The notes beneath the pieces are model-generated. The model ran no database searches. It worked only from the letters and a program-made list of their open reading frames with translations, and was not told the origin of the DNA. The position numbers and the translations under genes were made by a program. Positions 16,297-28,200 of a stretch of DNA of 64,000 bases are shown piece by piece (the stretch's first letter is position 1; every line of letters begins with the position of its first letter). Source of the stretch: Glandiceps talaboti (taxonomy: Eukaryota > Hemichordata > Enteropneusta > Spengelidae); contig NC_135553.1 in assembly GCF_964340395.1 (NCBI RefSeq), forward strand, positions 11,546,001 through 11,610,000. Reading direction: 5' to 3'.

Positions 16297-16600
16297 TTTT
16301 AAAGTGGCCATATGGATGAGGATTGAGAATTTATTTTGGATTTTTAATTTACAAAACAGTTTTATCATGGCTTCCTATTTGAAAAATCGATGTGAAACAA
16401 CATAGACAAAGTCTGTGTTTGTAGCACAATTCCTTGCAAAAAGCTTAAAAGTGTATAAAAAGTTTGTTATTGTACGTACAGTGTACAATAACAAAGATTT
16501 TACATATTTATCAATCTTTTGCAAATTATTGAGTTACAACGAAGTATTCGGGATATGTTGTTTCAGATTTATTTTTCAATGATATGCCATGATATTACTT
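16297..16600. mobile_element. Foldback MITE, family B copy 1
   Basis: Begins 'aaagtggccatatggatgag' and ends with an inverted, diverged version of the same arm. Near its centre is a palindrome ('tttgttattgtac' against 'gtacaataacaaa'). The same element recurs at 53455-53808 and, cut by the window edge, at 63791-64000. No open frame, so non-autonomous. The superfamily is not assignable without target-site duplications. Confidence 0.7.
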
Positions 16601-17854
16601 TACAATGGTGGCAGTGATGAGATGTGGTAGCAGTTGCATTTGGAACTGATGGCAAAGGTAGGATCATGCCAAAATCAAAACGTAATGAAAAGTTAGATAA
16701 AAAATGAGTCAATTTAAAAGTAAAATGTGACCTTCCATGACCCTCCCCCGAAGACCGATTTGTAAAAAGTGATGACTTACATATCTTGCAGTGTATATTA
16801 TGGGGGACAAGTACACTGTTTACACTATCTTGATTACAAGGGGATTATATCCACACAACAAAGATACTGTGACAGTTATCATCCCCTTGTGTAATCGAAA
16901 ACATGAACAAACATACGTTTAGTTTATTTCCGTCTCAGTAAGCCGAAAGCTCAGTTTCCCCAGTAGTATTTTAAGTTCCTTGTAATGTGATGATTGTATT
17001 ACAAACTGGAATGGACACAATATAAGCAATTGCCCAATAAAGGTTGTCGAAAAAAACACGCGCAAAAATAAATGACTGCGATAGTGGATTTATATATTTT
17101 GAACAAGATGATATTAAAGTTATTGACATTTTTTCTATGGAAATCGACTTAAGACAATAAGAACTGTTGATTGATGATATTAAGTTTTGTTGAGTATAAG
17201 AGCACCACTACTAAGTGGCCAAAGTGTTCATCAAGAGATTATATGTGTGGCTGTCTTCGCAATTAGTCAACCTGTAAAGGGGAGTGGATGACTGTAAAGA
17301 TATATGACATTAACGAATTAGTATACAGAGTACCTGCCTATCAAATGGCATTAATGTTGAAGTCACTTTGCCGTTAATAGAAGTAATACATTAAAATGCC
17401 ATTATATATAGACCGAATAAAGAGGCTAAATGGATTTGTTCTTTAACTCTTGTATCAAATTGACAGCAACAAACAAAATTGGTTTTTGATTTATTTTTGT
17501 AACTTATTATTGGACATTTTCACTTTGCATATTATATTAAACTCGAAATATTATACAAAACCTTTTTGGTGTGCGATACGGGCGAAATTGAAATAAATAT
17601 AACGCATGGTTAGCATATATTGAAATGTCACGATCTGAGTCACAGTGGACACTAAGTGAATTAAATTATACATAATAAACGTTTCTTGCCATCTGTATGA
17701 AAATGGATCGGAAAGAGATGAACAAACATGACAACTAAGGATTGGTAAAAAATTGAACAGTTGAATAAATCAGTGAAAGATAATACAAATGAAATAAAAA
17801 AGCAAGAAATATAATTGCGATAACATTTCAATAGATTAACACATAACAACATGA

Positions 17855-17895
17855 ATTAACATTAACATTAACATTAACATTAACATTAACATTAA
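17855..17895. repeat. (ATTAAC)n hexanucleotide array
   Basis: Six to seven tandem ATTAAC units in AT-rich, gene-free sequence. It does not match the usual animal telomere unit TTAGGG. Confidence 0.9.
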
Positions 17896-19869
17896 AAAGA
17901 TAAAAACAACAGCGGCATTAAAAAAAATCTAAAAACTAAAACAAACTGTAAATGATCGTAGGACTGGTTTAAAATGCGAATCGCAGATGGATAAAAGCTC
18001 TTTCGAAAAGCTGATTTCGTGTTGATACTCATATTATACCACCTACCCGAAGGCAGCAGTTCAAAAAACGAATGTGCCAGATGGCTGGCATCCTTAATGA
18101 TGGATGTTCTTTTACGAATGGATCTGAAATGATAGATTGATTGTAATGATGGGGATTTTCACCCAACAATTCTCTGTGCTACTAAGTAGAGATATCTGAC
18201 AGCCTTAGTTTATAATATATGATCAGTTGGAGAGAGAAAAATATCAGAAGAATGCAATGTATCGTTGACAACAGATTGAAAATAAGAATTAGGCATTTTA
18301 GTGGTTTTTGATTTTTACTTCTGAAAAAAAAACAGTAGTTGCTAGCTGATAACAGTAGATAATGAACATAATTTAAGCTTGTCACGTTTTTCTAACGTGT
18401 AGCCGATGTGTTTTATGATGAGGGGAACGACTACATGGTATCATCGAGTCTGATTTGCAGCATGTTTACCAACTCTTGTTTCTTAATATATCCTTTAATT
18501 TTTGCTATAATGTTGAGATACTTACCTGTTGACAGGTTGACAATGAGTAGATTTACAGTACATTTCGTGCAATTACTGCTGAATATTATTTTAGTATTAA
18601 TTACCGTACTATGTTGTTACGTTATTTCTTAAAAACAAAGGAGACACTTAAGAGACACTCAAACCTCCAACCGCAAGGGCGAGACCTATGACGTCCAAAC
18701 CGCTATCAACTCGGACTGCTTTTTTAAGATGGTTTCGCCTCATATATCATAATTGACATATGTAAATTTTAACACCGTATGATTGACAGTTATTTTGCAT
18801 CTATCTCCTTGGAAACACATGCTTAATTTAAATCAGAATGATTAATGTGAAGTTAGGGACGGGATCAGTCTGTTTTGTTTTTTGTCATTAGAACTATGAT
18901 GGGTCATTCACATTGCTTTTTACCCATCATGAGATCAGAGTCAATCTGTGAATAAACTCCCCCCCCCCCATAAAAATGAACAGTCCCTAATATCGAGCGA
19001 TAATGAAGAACACAAACTCAATATATGCTTTGCAATATTGTCTGATTTACACGTTATACGTTGTGTCATCTACATCAAATCCACACTGCTGTATATAGAA
19101 TAACAATATACTATAATAACCGTATGCTGTGTATCTATTCATGCATCAAAATACTGTTTTCCGGTTTGTTCATTTTCATTCCTTCCACATAATTTTATCG
19201 CCTGTGTCTAGTCGGGTGTATTGTACATCCTATATAAACTAAACGCTGCAAAAATAATGATCGCGGATCCTCGTTACAAGATTGGGTCAACTAGATAGAT
19301 TGTTCATTATTCAACGGGTCCACAAATCAGGGACAATTTGGTTTCATTTGAAGCCTACCCTGGAAGTTCAGTTTCTATAATGCCAAATGTAAAAGACTCA
19401 TTTCCTCAGTGTAAACTACATATTCTGTTCCTTCATCGTAATTGCGTTATTTTTATGAAATTGACTCGGCAGAACATAGGTATACGCAAACAATGTATTG
19501 ATCGACGCACGCATCTTTAACATGATTTGCCAATGGACATTTATTTGTGAACGTTTTGACTGAGTTTATCTCATCGTATGATATGCATTTGAAAAATCCA
19601 AACGTTATTTCCGGAGTACCCTAACTTAATGAAAATCAATATTGTCAATTTCAGCATGTCAGTTTCAGTCAGATACAATTACAGGTAATACAATCATTCG
19701 TTGGTATCCCTATTACTTATGACATCGTCGTATTACAGGAAATGTGGTGTTTATTTCAGAACTATTTGTGTGTGGTGACAGAGAAGAGATAAACAACTAT
19801 ATAGATTCCTAGCAGAATAAAAATAACATTTTTGTGACGCCACTGATCAAATTTTGTCATGCCATGTTT

Positions 19870-20165
19870 GTTACTACTACGGAAGTCTAGCTACAGGCAA
19901 ACAAAGATAGACATAAAACTAAAACCATTGTGATTGCATGTGGTAGATTGTACAAGCACAAATAGGTGATGGCGCGATGCCTTGGTTTTGTAGATATATT
20001 CACCTTGTTAGCAAGGTAGTATTAATACTGAATGTGGTTACATGATTGGGTTCAATGCGCAGGCGCCACTTAGGGAAAACTTGCTATCAGAGACGCCATT
20101 ATACCTTTAACATCAGCCACAGTGTCTATTGATAGCTTATCAACATGTTGCAACAATAGTTTTTG
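19870..20165. repeat. Dispersed repeat, family C copy 1
   Basis: Collinear with 39165-39415. Shared landmarks are 'atgccttggt', 'aaaacttgct', 'attgatagc' and 'tatcaacatgttgcaa'. It lies just upstream of the small membrane-protein gene, so it may sit in that gene's promoter or 5' intron. Confidence 0.6.
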
Positions 20166-20288
20166 GTTTGTATTTATCTTGGTATGCCTATAGCTTGATT
20201 TATGTAGTAGTATTGTATTATATTCTTGATTCGGAATGCAGTCATTCGTAATCTCCTAATCTCTTGTACTGTTTCCTTCACTTCACAG

Positions 20289-20327
20289 ATGCCTAGCATG
20301 ACAACACGTGGACTGATGATACATTGA
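20289..20327 (+). CDS. Upstream ORF (12 codons) before the two-pass membrane protein
   Basis: An ATG immediately after a splice acceptor (polypyrimidine tract then CAG ending at 20288) opens a 12-codon frame containing three ATGs. It ends in TGA at 20325-20327, five bases before the main ATG. If the acceptor is used and the transcript starts upstream, ribosomes would meet this frame first, so it could lower translation of the main protein. This depends entirely on where the transcript begins. Confidence 0.35.
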   Translation: MPSMTTRGLMIH

Positions 20328-20332
20328 TACAA

Positions 20333-20800
20333 ATGGCAGACGACACCAAGGATATTATATCTCAAGAAATGGAGACTGACAATTTTGATGATGAAATACT
20401 GACGGAGGAAGGAACAGACTCCCAACAGTCGGATCGTCGGAGACGGCGGAGACGACGCCGTCGAAAGAGTCGCCATGCATACCTGACAAAACTGACTCCC
20501 TTCGAACTGAAAATAATGTACGGTGTAATGTGTTTAATATTAGCAGCGTCATCTTTTTTACCTGCGTTCATTTTTCTAGGTGTAGGTTCGGCTATGTCGC
20601 CTGTTAGCGTTGATGGAATAAACGTCTTTCTTGTCGTCGGGGGCGTTTTTCTGTGCATAGGAGGTGTAAGCGGTGGAATTGGTGCTTTGCTCTGTTGGCG
20701 TGCAAAGTTAGATTCTCGACGTCCCGGAGGGTGTACGTGCGAAGAAAAGAACACTATTTGTAGATGCAAAGCTTCATATGAACCAATCGCAACTGTGTGA
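20333..20800 (+). CDS. Unrecognised 155-residue two-pass membrane protein with poly-arginine run
   Basis: Single coding exon starting at the ATG at 20333; nine bases of open frame upstream lack an ATG. Residues 1-34 are acidic (rich in D, E, S, T). Residues 35-44 are ten consecutive arginines. A short basic stretch is followed by two hydrophobic segments at about 60-87 and 96-122, joined by a short loop. The tail of about 33 residues holds several cysteines in a CTCEEKNTICRC pattern. This predicts a small two-pass membrane protein with both ends on one side; by the positive-inside rule the Arg run points to the cytosol. The arginines use CGT, CGG, AGA, CGA and CGC, so the run is not a simple codon repeat. 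A probable 5' intron ends at 20288, and ATTAAA near 20833 may serve as poly(A) signal. I do not recognise the family and assign no function. Confidence 0.75.
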   Translation: MADDTKDIISQEMETDNFDDEILTEEGTDSQQSDRRRRRRRRRRKSRHAYLTKLTPFELKIMYGVMCLILAASSFLPAFIFLGVGSAMSPVSVDGINVFLVVGGVFLCIGGVSGGIGALLCWRAKLDSRRPGGCTCEEKNTICRCKASYEPIATV

Positions 20801-21101
20801 CTGTGTACCGTGGTCTTTAATAAGAACTGCTTATTAAATGGAATTTATACTGTGACGGTTATTGGAATTCTTTTGTTTTTACACAGACCTGTGAATCTTG
20901 ATACTGCAATGCAATGATTATAAGCCTGCTAAGAAGACTATAAGCCCGGGCAAGACATTTTGGTAAAATCGTATACCATTCCGAACTGATAACACATGAC
21001 TGTCTAGATGTTTAATTGGAGAACAGTTATAATGTGATAACACAGGTAGTGCACAGGTAGTTCAAGACGTATTGTACAACTCAAACAGCGGGATATCACT
21101 A

Positions 21102-21300
21102 CTCGCTTACGATGAGACGGAAATACTTACCTGGAGAAATTCACTATAAATTCTACACAACTAGCGCACTTAATATCTCGAACAAAAGCGATACGATACT
21201 AATCCTCGTTTACGATGAGTCGGAAATACTTACATGAGGAAATCCAGTAAAAATTGTATACAACTTGTGCGTCTGATATCTCTCACAAACGCCATACGAG
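21102..21300. repeat. Two-copy 102-bp tandem duplication
   Basis: 'ctcg(c/t)ttacgatgag' recurs at 21102 and 21204, followed in both copies by 'cggaaatacttac' and a conserved remainder ending in 'cgatacga'/'ccatacga'. The copies differ at many positions, so the duplication is not recent. It lies about 300 bp after the stop of the membrane-protein gene. Confidence 0.8.
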
Positions 21301-23170
21301 TGTTATATGTATGCTCATTATGTTGCACGATCGATGCCACTCGGTAACGTCACCTACGAGCCCTGTCGCAGGCCTGAAAAATACATAACACTTCCAGCAA
21401 TCCAGTTTTGAAAATATATGGATTTTTTAACACTTTCCTATAAGTACACATCTTTTTATTGATGTAATCAAGTCAATGGCAGTGTTTCATTCATATGATC
21501 CAACTTGTTATGGACAGATGTCCGAAGGAGTAATCTTGATATATAAGACGATTTTTAAGAAATTCATATTTCGTTCACGGATTTTAGCACAACAAGCTTA
21601 CATCGCAAATATGATTTAATCCAGAAAGATGGAAAGAATAAGGAGTAACCATTCTCTCTGCTAATGTATTTATAGCAGGCATACAGACCATATACATATA
21701 TCTGTATGATCATAACAATTTAGGTGGTTATTACTGACTTGTAAGATGTCGACTTAGGGAGTGTGACGTGACGTGCGTCATAGCTGTCAACGTCAGCACA
21801 CTGAGTCCAACAATGGTTAAGAGCTCGACGACGTGTAGTCTTTGAAAAATGGACATGACTTGACAAATGAAATTCATTGTAAATCCTACTTTAGCTTCAT
21901 CGAATGTAAGCTTGAAAAATTACTAGCAATGAATAGTAGTGGCACTATCAAAGGAAAAAATCACGACGGATTTGAAGTGTTTGTTCATGTAATGATTTTC
22001 CCTTCAGACATTGATCAAAGCAGGGTTGATGGAAGTCCTATCCCTGTCAACTGATAATCTGTTGGTAAAACTTTGGCTTGTATAAAACGATCTATTGACT
22101 CTACGGTTTATACCAGCTTAAGTGGTATTAAAAAGTAGGATCTGTAATAGATTACATGGTAGTTAAAACTGGTAAGGGAATTATGTGATATTTCAAGAAA
22201 ATTTACTCGGTGTAATTTGTTTTGTTTTGGATCTATGCCAAAATCGGAACGAAACCGTTCTTCTCGGAAGTCCAGTGTTGATGATAATTGGTAAGCAATA
22301 CTACTGAACGAAGGCTACTTTTCTTTCTCTAAAGTGATTTTGACATTTAAATGGATGGGTTCCTTTCGATTATCCATACACTTAAGACCTCTTTTCTTCG
22401 CTGAGAGACTCAATGTGGCCGTGGAAGAAATGTATCGCCACAGCATGGTACAAAACGTACGTGCTCGTAAGTATCTGGGAGTGTTTGGAACCACGACGGT
22501 GTTACATTGATATCGTCAAGACAGTATTGCCTTTTCTTGAAAAAAAATGTATTTACACTAATTTGGCTATTTATGTTGGAAATGTTAAACACCACTTCGT
22601 GATACCCATGTATGTAACAAATACATTCCACGTGAAAGACGGGTTCAACTAGATACCTGCAGTTCGATATCAGCTTAGTTGAGGGCGCCCTAACGTTGGA
22701 TAAAAGTTCTTTTTATTCAAGAGTAGGCACATTCGGAAGGCGCGTGGAGACATTAAAGGGGCACAGTCCGTAACGTTGTGGTTTTTGGTGTCTAATTGTG
22801 TTGCATATTGAAATATTATTTATATTATTACCAAACATGCAGAATCATGTTCAGTAACTGTAGATGTCTCATCGTACATGATATCAAAATTACACTGATA
22901 TATTTTCGGGGCACCAATAAATTTGAAGAAGTATAAACAAAATCTGGATTTTTATGCCTCTTTGTTTGTTTATATTCTACCTATGTTATCCATATTTTGC
23001 ACTGATTTAAATTTGCTTCTCGATATTGTTTTACTAGGCATTGTGTATTTTCACTTCATACACTGCCTTTATATTAGACGACAATTTATTCAGTTAATCT
23101 AAGACAGGCTGTGCCTCGTGCTGTAGGCGAACTTATTGGTACAGTTCGTGCAAGTCACAGTGTATATACA

Positions 23171-23521
23171 GGCGATTCACGATGGGCATGCAGTTTCGCT
23201 GAGATGAGATATTAAGTTCAGTGATTCTTAAGATAAACATACTAAAGATAGCAGGCCCTAGAATGATCCCCCATTGTTGAAGTGTCTGGACAATGTGAAG
23301 TTGTTGGATAATTATTTTAACTCTTTAAACATTAGAATCTACCAAATATTATTACAAGCATAGTAGTCTGCGTACTGCACATGTTAAAATCGTTCACAAT
23401 ATACAGAGTAGATATTGTGTGATGTATTTAATGTAGTCACCTTGACATAAAACTGTGTATATCGAGTCCCATTGAACTCGATACCTTGTCTAATTCAAAC
23501 TGCATGCTCGTGCTGATTACC
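23171..23521. mobile_element. Inverted-repeat element, family D copy 1
   Basis: The left end 'gattcacgatgggcatgcag' followed by 'gagatgaga', and the inverted right end ('ctgcatgctcgtgctga' preceded by 'taccttgt'), match the ends of the cleaner copy at 37473-37730. No coding capacity. Confidence 0.6.
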
Positions 23522-24085
23522 TGGTACTATTACTACAGAATGGCACTTCTCGAATATGGGAACACAATCTTACATCAGGTATCATGACTTTAACCACAGT
23601 AATTTCCTTCCTAGCGTAGATATAGTTTAGGTCCTAATGTTATAAATTAAGTGTGAGTCAAACGCGGCCAAGCTGCGAGTCGCCTATGTACAGAATTTGA
23701 TTACAAAGTCTATTGAATTCCCTTGTGGTAACAGATTGTGTCTGATTGTGGTAATTGGGACACTTCAATACAATCCATATTAAAATGTAATGATATATTA
23801 ATGTTCCGAGACAGTAATCTCGGTAAATATAACCATTTCCAATGATATGAATGTGTCAGAAATATTATTATTAAAGAAAATTATCCATCTGTACACTGTG
23901 TTTTCTTGTAGATACTTTATACATGTGCGAGTAAATGACATAATTGATGGTGTATTTGATGTTGATGGGGATTTTGTGAGTATGTTTTTTTTTCAAGTTG
24001 GACGTTAGTGGCGCTATCACACTTTGGACATTTTACGCTGCCAATTTAAAGACCAAGCTAAAAACATTTCCGTTGACAGGAGTAT

Positions 24086-24186
24086 AGTAGAAAACACAAC
24101 TCGTGAAGCAGTTGATAGAAGGAGTAGAAAACACAACTTGGGGAGCAGTTGATAGAAGGAGTAGAAAACACAACTTGTGAAGCACC
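24086..24186. repeat. 37-bp tandem repeat, about 2.7 copies
   Basis: The unit starting 'agtagaaaacacaact' occurs at 24086, 24123 and 24160 with few substitutions. The first two copies also share 'gcagttgatagaagg'. No gene overlaps it. Confidence 0.9.
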
Positions 24187-25165
24187 TTACAATACAATCA
24201 AATCACAGTTTGCTGGGCTGTTGTTTGAGAGCCAACCAAATTACAAGTAAAGTTCAACAATAAATCACCAACCAGTTAAGATTCAGTTTGGGAAAGAAAC
24301 CATCAAGCGCCACCCCATCCCCCCAGGGTGTTGTTATGCAACAAGAATTACATAATCTTATGTTTTCCTATATTATGTACGTGAAATGGTCACCTTAGAG
24401 ACACCCAATGTTTATATGCTAACTAAACCAGCGCCCCTGTGGGTCTACCGTTGTTTGGTGTGGTTAAAGTTAAACGACAAAGTTACATAATCTTATTACA
24501 CGTAAAATTATTAGTGTGCGGAGAAGGCGACATGACTGATGCACAGGGGCGTGTAATATTTCATAGATTGTTGTTTTCCAGGTCTACAGACTAAATATAA
24601 CAACCTTTTGATTAATATATATTCCTACGTGAAAGGGGAAGAGACATAGAGATTGATACATTTGTAGCAGCAAGATTCGTACGATATTTTCCTGAGGATT
24701 GGTGGTGTGTCCGCACCCTTATCAACCAATTGCAACATTGTATCATCCGACAATCTCGAGCTACAGAAGTGAGCCACCAACGTTCATGTTGGCACGATAT
24801 CATAATTTCTTGAACTCGCACATCATATGCATTACACATAATTCTACCACTACAATTAGGAAAGACTGGTGTTTTTTAATGGCATTTTTGTTATTTTAGA
24901 CATTCACAATCTTAGCGTTATTGCATATGTATTGTGCATGCCATGGTTCACCTCACGCGACTTCTTTTCGCGGCGATGTATGATGACGTCATTCGCTCTA
25001 GATCTCCTCATATCGTGACATCGAGGTGTTTGTATGACATGACTGTGGACATTTTTCAAATGTTGTGGAGTCGTACGTATAAAGTAGGATATTTTCAAAC
25101 AATAGTGGTCCTGGGCTACCCTGTGGCAGATATCTTCAGTTTCTGAAAACAATATCGGCCTGATT

Positions 25166-25253
25166 ATGGTTTTTAATTCAAAGTTCAACTTCATGTCGAC
25201 GTGCGCACTTGCAGTTGTCGTCTGCTTCTTTTCTGTTGCCTCAAGCTTAAAGG
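25166..25253 (+). CDS. Exon 1 of the mesothelin-type gene: signal peptide
   Basis: Encodes an N-terminal Met, a short polar stretch with two lysines-spaced residues, a hydrophobic core 'CALAVVVCFFSVAS' and a small-residue region suited to signal peptidase cleavage near residues 24-26. The exon ends in phase 1 before GTGAGT. An internal Met at residue 10 is an alternative start that would still leave a signal peptide. The 5' UTR and promoter are not resolvable. Confidence 0.75.
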
Positions 25254-28200
25254 GTGAGTTAAACTTCACACGTCGTGTCAAACGTTGATATGGAAAATCC
25301 TCTTTATGGTGATGACGATGGTGGTGATGATGATAGTTATTGTATTGGAAGTCCCACAACTCTTATGAATTTTTTTATAAATAACATTCAATCTCTGTGT
25401 CGCTGAAGAGATGTCGACTCGGTGACTGGAATCTGGATGTCACGTGCAAACGGAAAATCGACTTGTTGTATGTATAGCGCGAGTAGTTTTGTACTTCGAG
25501 CAGTATTCATCCCCAAACCAGTCCAATCTTAGATGATAATTTAAGCCACTAGTTGTAAAAGTATGGTTTTGTAAACAGGTTATCACTTTTCTCCCCTCCC
25601 ACTCCACCACCACCGTAATGCACAGTAATATTAAATTATATTTATTTGTCAATGCACTTCCAGTTTCACGTACATGTATCGAGGTAAACTATAATGTTTG
25701 GTATCTGTGCTTTTTATCATTCCGGGGATTTCGCTAAAAACAACAACAAATGTTATGGATGGGGATCTCCGCAATGATAAAACTCAACACCACAATTATT
25801 TCAGCACTACAGTAAAGGCAGTGCACAACAATCAAGTGTCTTTCTTATTTGCACATACAGGAGGCATTCAGATTGGTTAAAATTAGAAAAGCTTGCAATG
25901 CAGTAATGTCAGTTTATCATAAAACAATGCATTTCTGATCATTTAGATTCAGGAGTGGCATCTGGACCAGAGAGTTCCCCAGAACCAGACCTACCACAAG
26001 ACCCTGATGATGAGAGTAATAGTAGAGATCTTCCAAAACCAGGTAACTTTGGTATTGGGTAAAATTCTTGGCCCTCCCTACCCCTGATGGTAAATTGAGT
26101 AGTTGAAGCTTAGTATCAATGCACCTGTTATTCGGGTTATCTATCTCTTTGGATATCAGGCTTGAACATAAATTGACAAAATTATATTTTCAGGTTGGTA
26201 AGAATTTTTCGCTTCACAGTTTTGAACACATAGTGCAGTCAGTGTATGTAGTCACAACATTTCAATTTGATAACTCATTCATGATAAAAGAATTCTCATG
26301 GACACTGCAGACGCAATACAAAAACATAACTACAGACAGGTTTCTAAGTCTTGATTTGAAATGATAAACACGGTTTCAGGTCAGCACGTGCATCACTTAA
26401 ATACCCTCATGTTGGCCTATTTTGTGTGTGTTTGCCCAGCCCAAGCAGTCAGCAGATCCATGGGGAAACACAAAAATAAACTTCCCTACTTCAGTGAAGA
26501 CAACTGCGAAGCCAATCATGAACAAGCAAATGACATCTCCACATACACACTTGCTCTAATTAAGTACTAAATAAAAAGAACAAACAGTAACTGCCATAAA
26601 TAGTAAATTGAGTGACAGGTTTGTTGAGAATAAAAAAAAAAATTAAGATCCGCATTGTTGCACCATTTTAGAAAAACTGTCCTGACCAGAAACAATTCTT
26701 TCTCTTTTTTTGGCCCAATGTTGACATTTTCTCTCTTCCAGAATCCACACCTCCACCATCTCAAATTTGGTCAGATGAATCTTGGAAGGAGTTATTACTT
26801 TTCTATAGGAATGGTACTTTTCATGTTCCACAAAATTACACTTTTCCACTGGGCATCAGTCCAGGAGACCTGGAAAATGTGCAGCTTGCTAACAACTATG
26901 ATCTAATGTTTGATAACCATGAATGGCATGACGCTGCAGTAGGTAAAGACAGATTCTCTCAACTTGTTATAAACTAACCTTTAGAACTCTAGTAACAGAA
27001 GAGTGAATCATGGTCCATATACCAGAATGATATCAGTATACCACAATTTTGTTCAGAAACTCAGGTGGAAATGTCAAGGAACTCACATAGATTTCACCGA
27101 CTTATTGACACTAAAAACAATCTTATTTTTTGCTAAAGTGTGACAAACACTATTCTTTTCTTATTCTATTCTATTCTTGGTTCCTGAAGTCATTTCATGA
27201 TTGTAGATCACATGAATTTTGCTTGATTATCAAGAAACACCAAATTAAAATTCTTTTCACCTCTAGTCTAGTCTAGTAATGGTACACTGTTGCCGCATGG
27301 GTCTCAGCAGACATGAATATATATTAGATGAACACTGCATATTCATGACTATCTGAAGGTTATTGACACGAATATTCAAATTTTGGTAACCACAAACCAA
27401 TGACATAAATATGCGTCATTGTTACGTAGAACAACCGGGGTTTAAACCCATATTTTTTGTTTGAATTTGATAAACCTGGTTTGTGTGTGGTATGATGCTT
27501 ATAATATATTTGTATTTTATCACCAGATGATGGGATCCATGACATGATGTCTGACGAAATGTAAGTAAACATTTCATCTTCCATTACTTGTATCATAATT
27601 CATGCTGTAATCTGATAATCCTTGATTAATTTAGTACATACGAATTAAGAGATGATGTTTTTTAACCCATTAACCCTATTACCTCAGACAGACTCATTGC
27701 AATATAAGATAGTAATTATAGTACACGTAGTATGTTTTGTTCTGTACTGTTCTGTTCTGTTGTCTGTGTCTAATGTGTAACAGGGTTCTAGACTAGGGAT
27801 AGTCTAATGTGAACGTCACATGTTTCCTGAATGAAACCCAACTGGTGCACTTGCAGGACATCTCTTAAATTCTTAAGACTTGTCTTGAACGTGTTCCACA
27901 TGACACAACTGCTTCTGCTACGTTTAAAAAGATGTACTCTCATATCCAACATTTAAAAGTGCTTGGAGAACCTGAAGTAGAAATGGGGGTCTGTAATTGA
28001 CCATGATTGTCAATAGTCATTACCATACGTTTTAGAGAAATAAATTTTAAAGCTGCACTAGCTGTAACAAGAGCATATTTTTTGCATAAGACAACCATCG
28101 ATATATTCACAGAAAATTGTTAAACTACCAATTGTACTTGTTACTTACAGATCTATTTTATTCATGAGTAGTAAAGTAACAGGTTGAAGTCATAATTTAA

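Larger units (their letters stand above)
1..20280. other. Gene-poor stretch, no supportable coding gene
   Basis: All open frames here are short, rich in AT-type codons, and lack recognisable domains or linked splice-compatible neighbours. I see only simple repeats (C-run at 1404-1416, CAGA array, TG/TATG tract, ATTAAC array) and dispersed repeat copies that recur elsewhere in the window. It could be intergenic or a long 5' intron of the gene starting near 20.3 kb, because a good splice acceptor sits at 20287-20288. Non-coding exons or distant enhancers cannot be excluded from sequence alone. Confidence 0.6.
20801..25165. other. Intergenic stretch between the two plus-strand genes
   Basis: No frame has domain content or splice-linked neighbours; the 60-80 codon frames near 21.8 and 22.4 kb look accidental. 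It contains a 102-bp duplication, an inverted-repeat element and a 37-bp tandem repeat, listed separately. The promoter and any 5' UTR of the mesothelin-type gene should lie near the right end, but I see no decisive core promoter motif. Confidence 0.55.

Noticed and set aside
17854-17896. Possible internal telomeric repeat
   Set aside because: The unit is ATTAAC, not TTAGGG or a known animal telomere variant.
20362-20769. Minus-strand frame of 135 codons opposite the membrane-protein gene
   Set aside because: Shadow of the Arg-rich coding exon; no membrane or domain logic of its own, while the plus frame has two clear hydrophobic segments.
24904-25359. 151-codon minus-strand frame
   Set aside because: Crosses the signal-peptide exon and a GATGAT-type repeat (His-rich translation); no domain and no linked exons.
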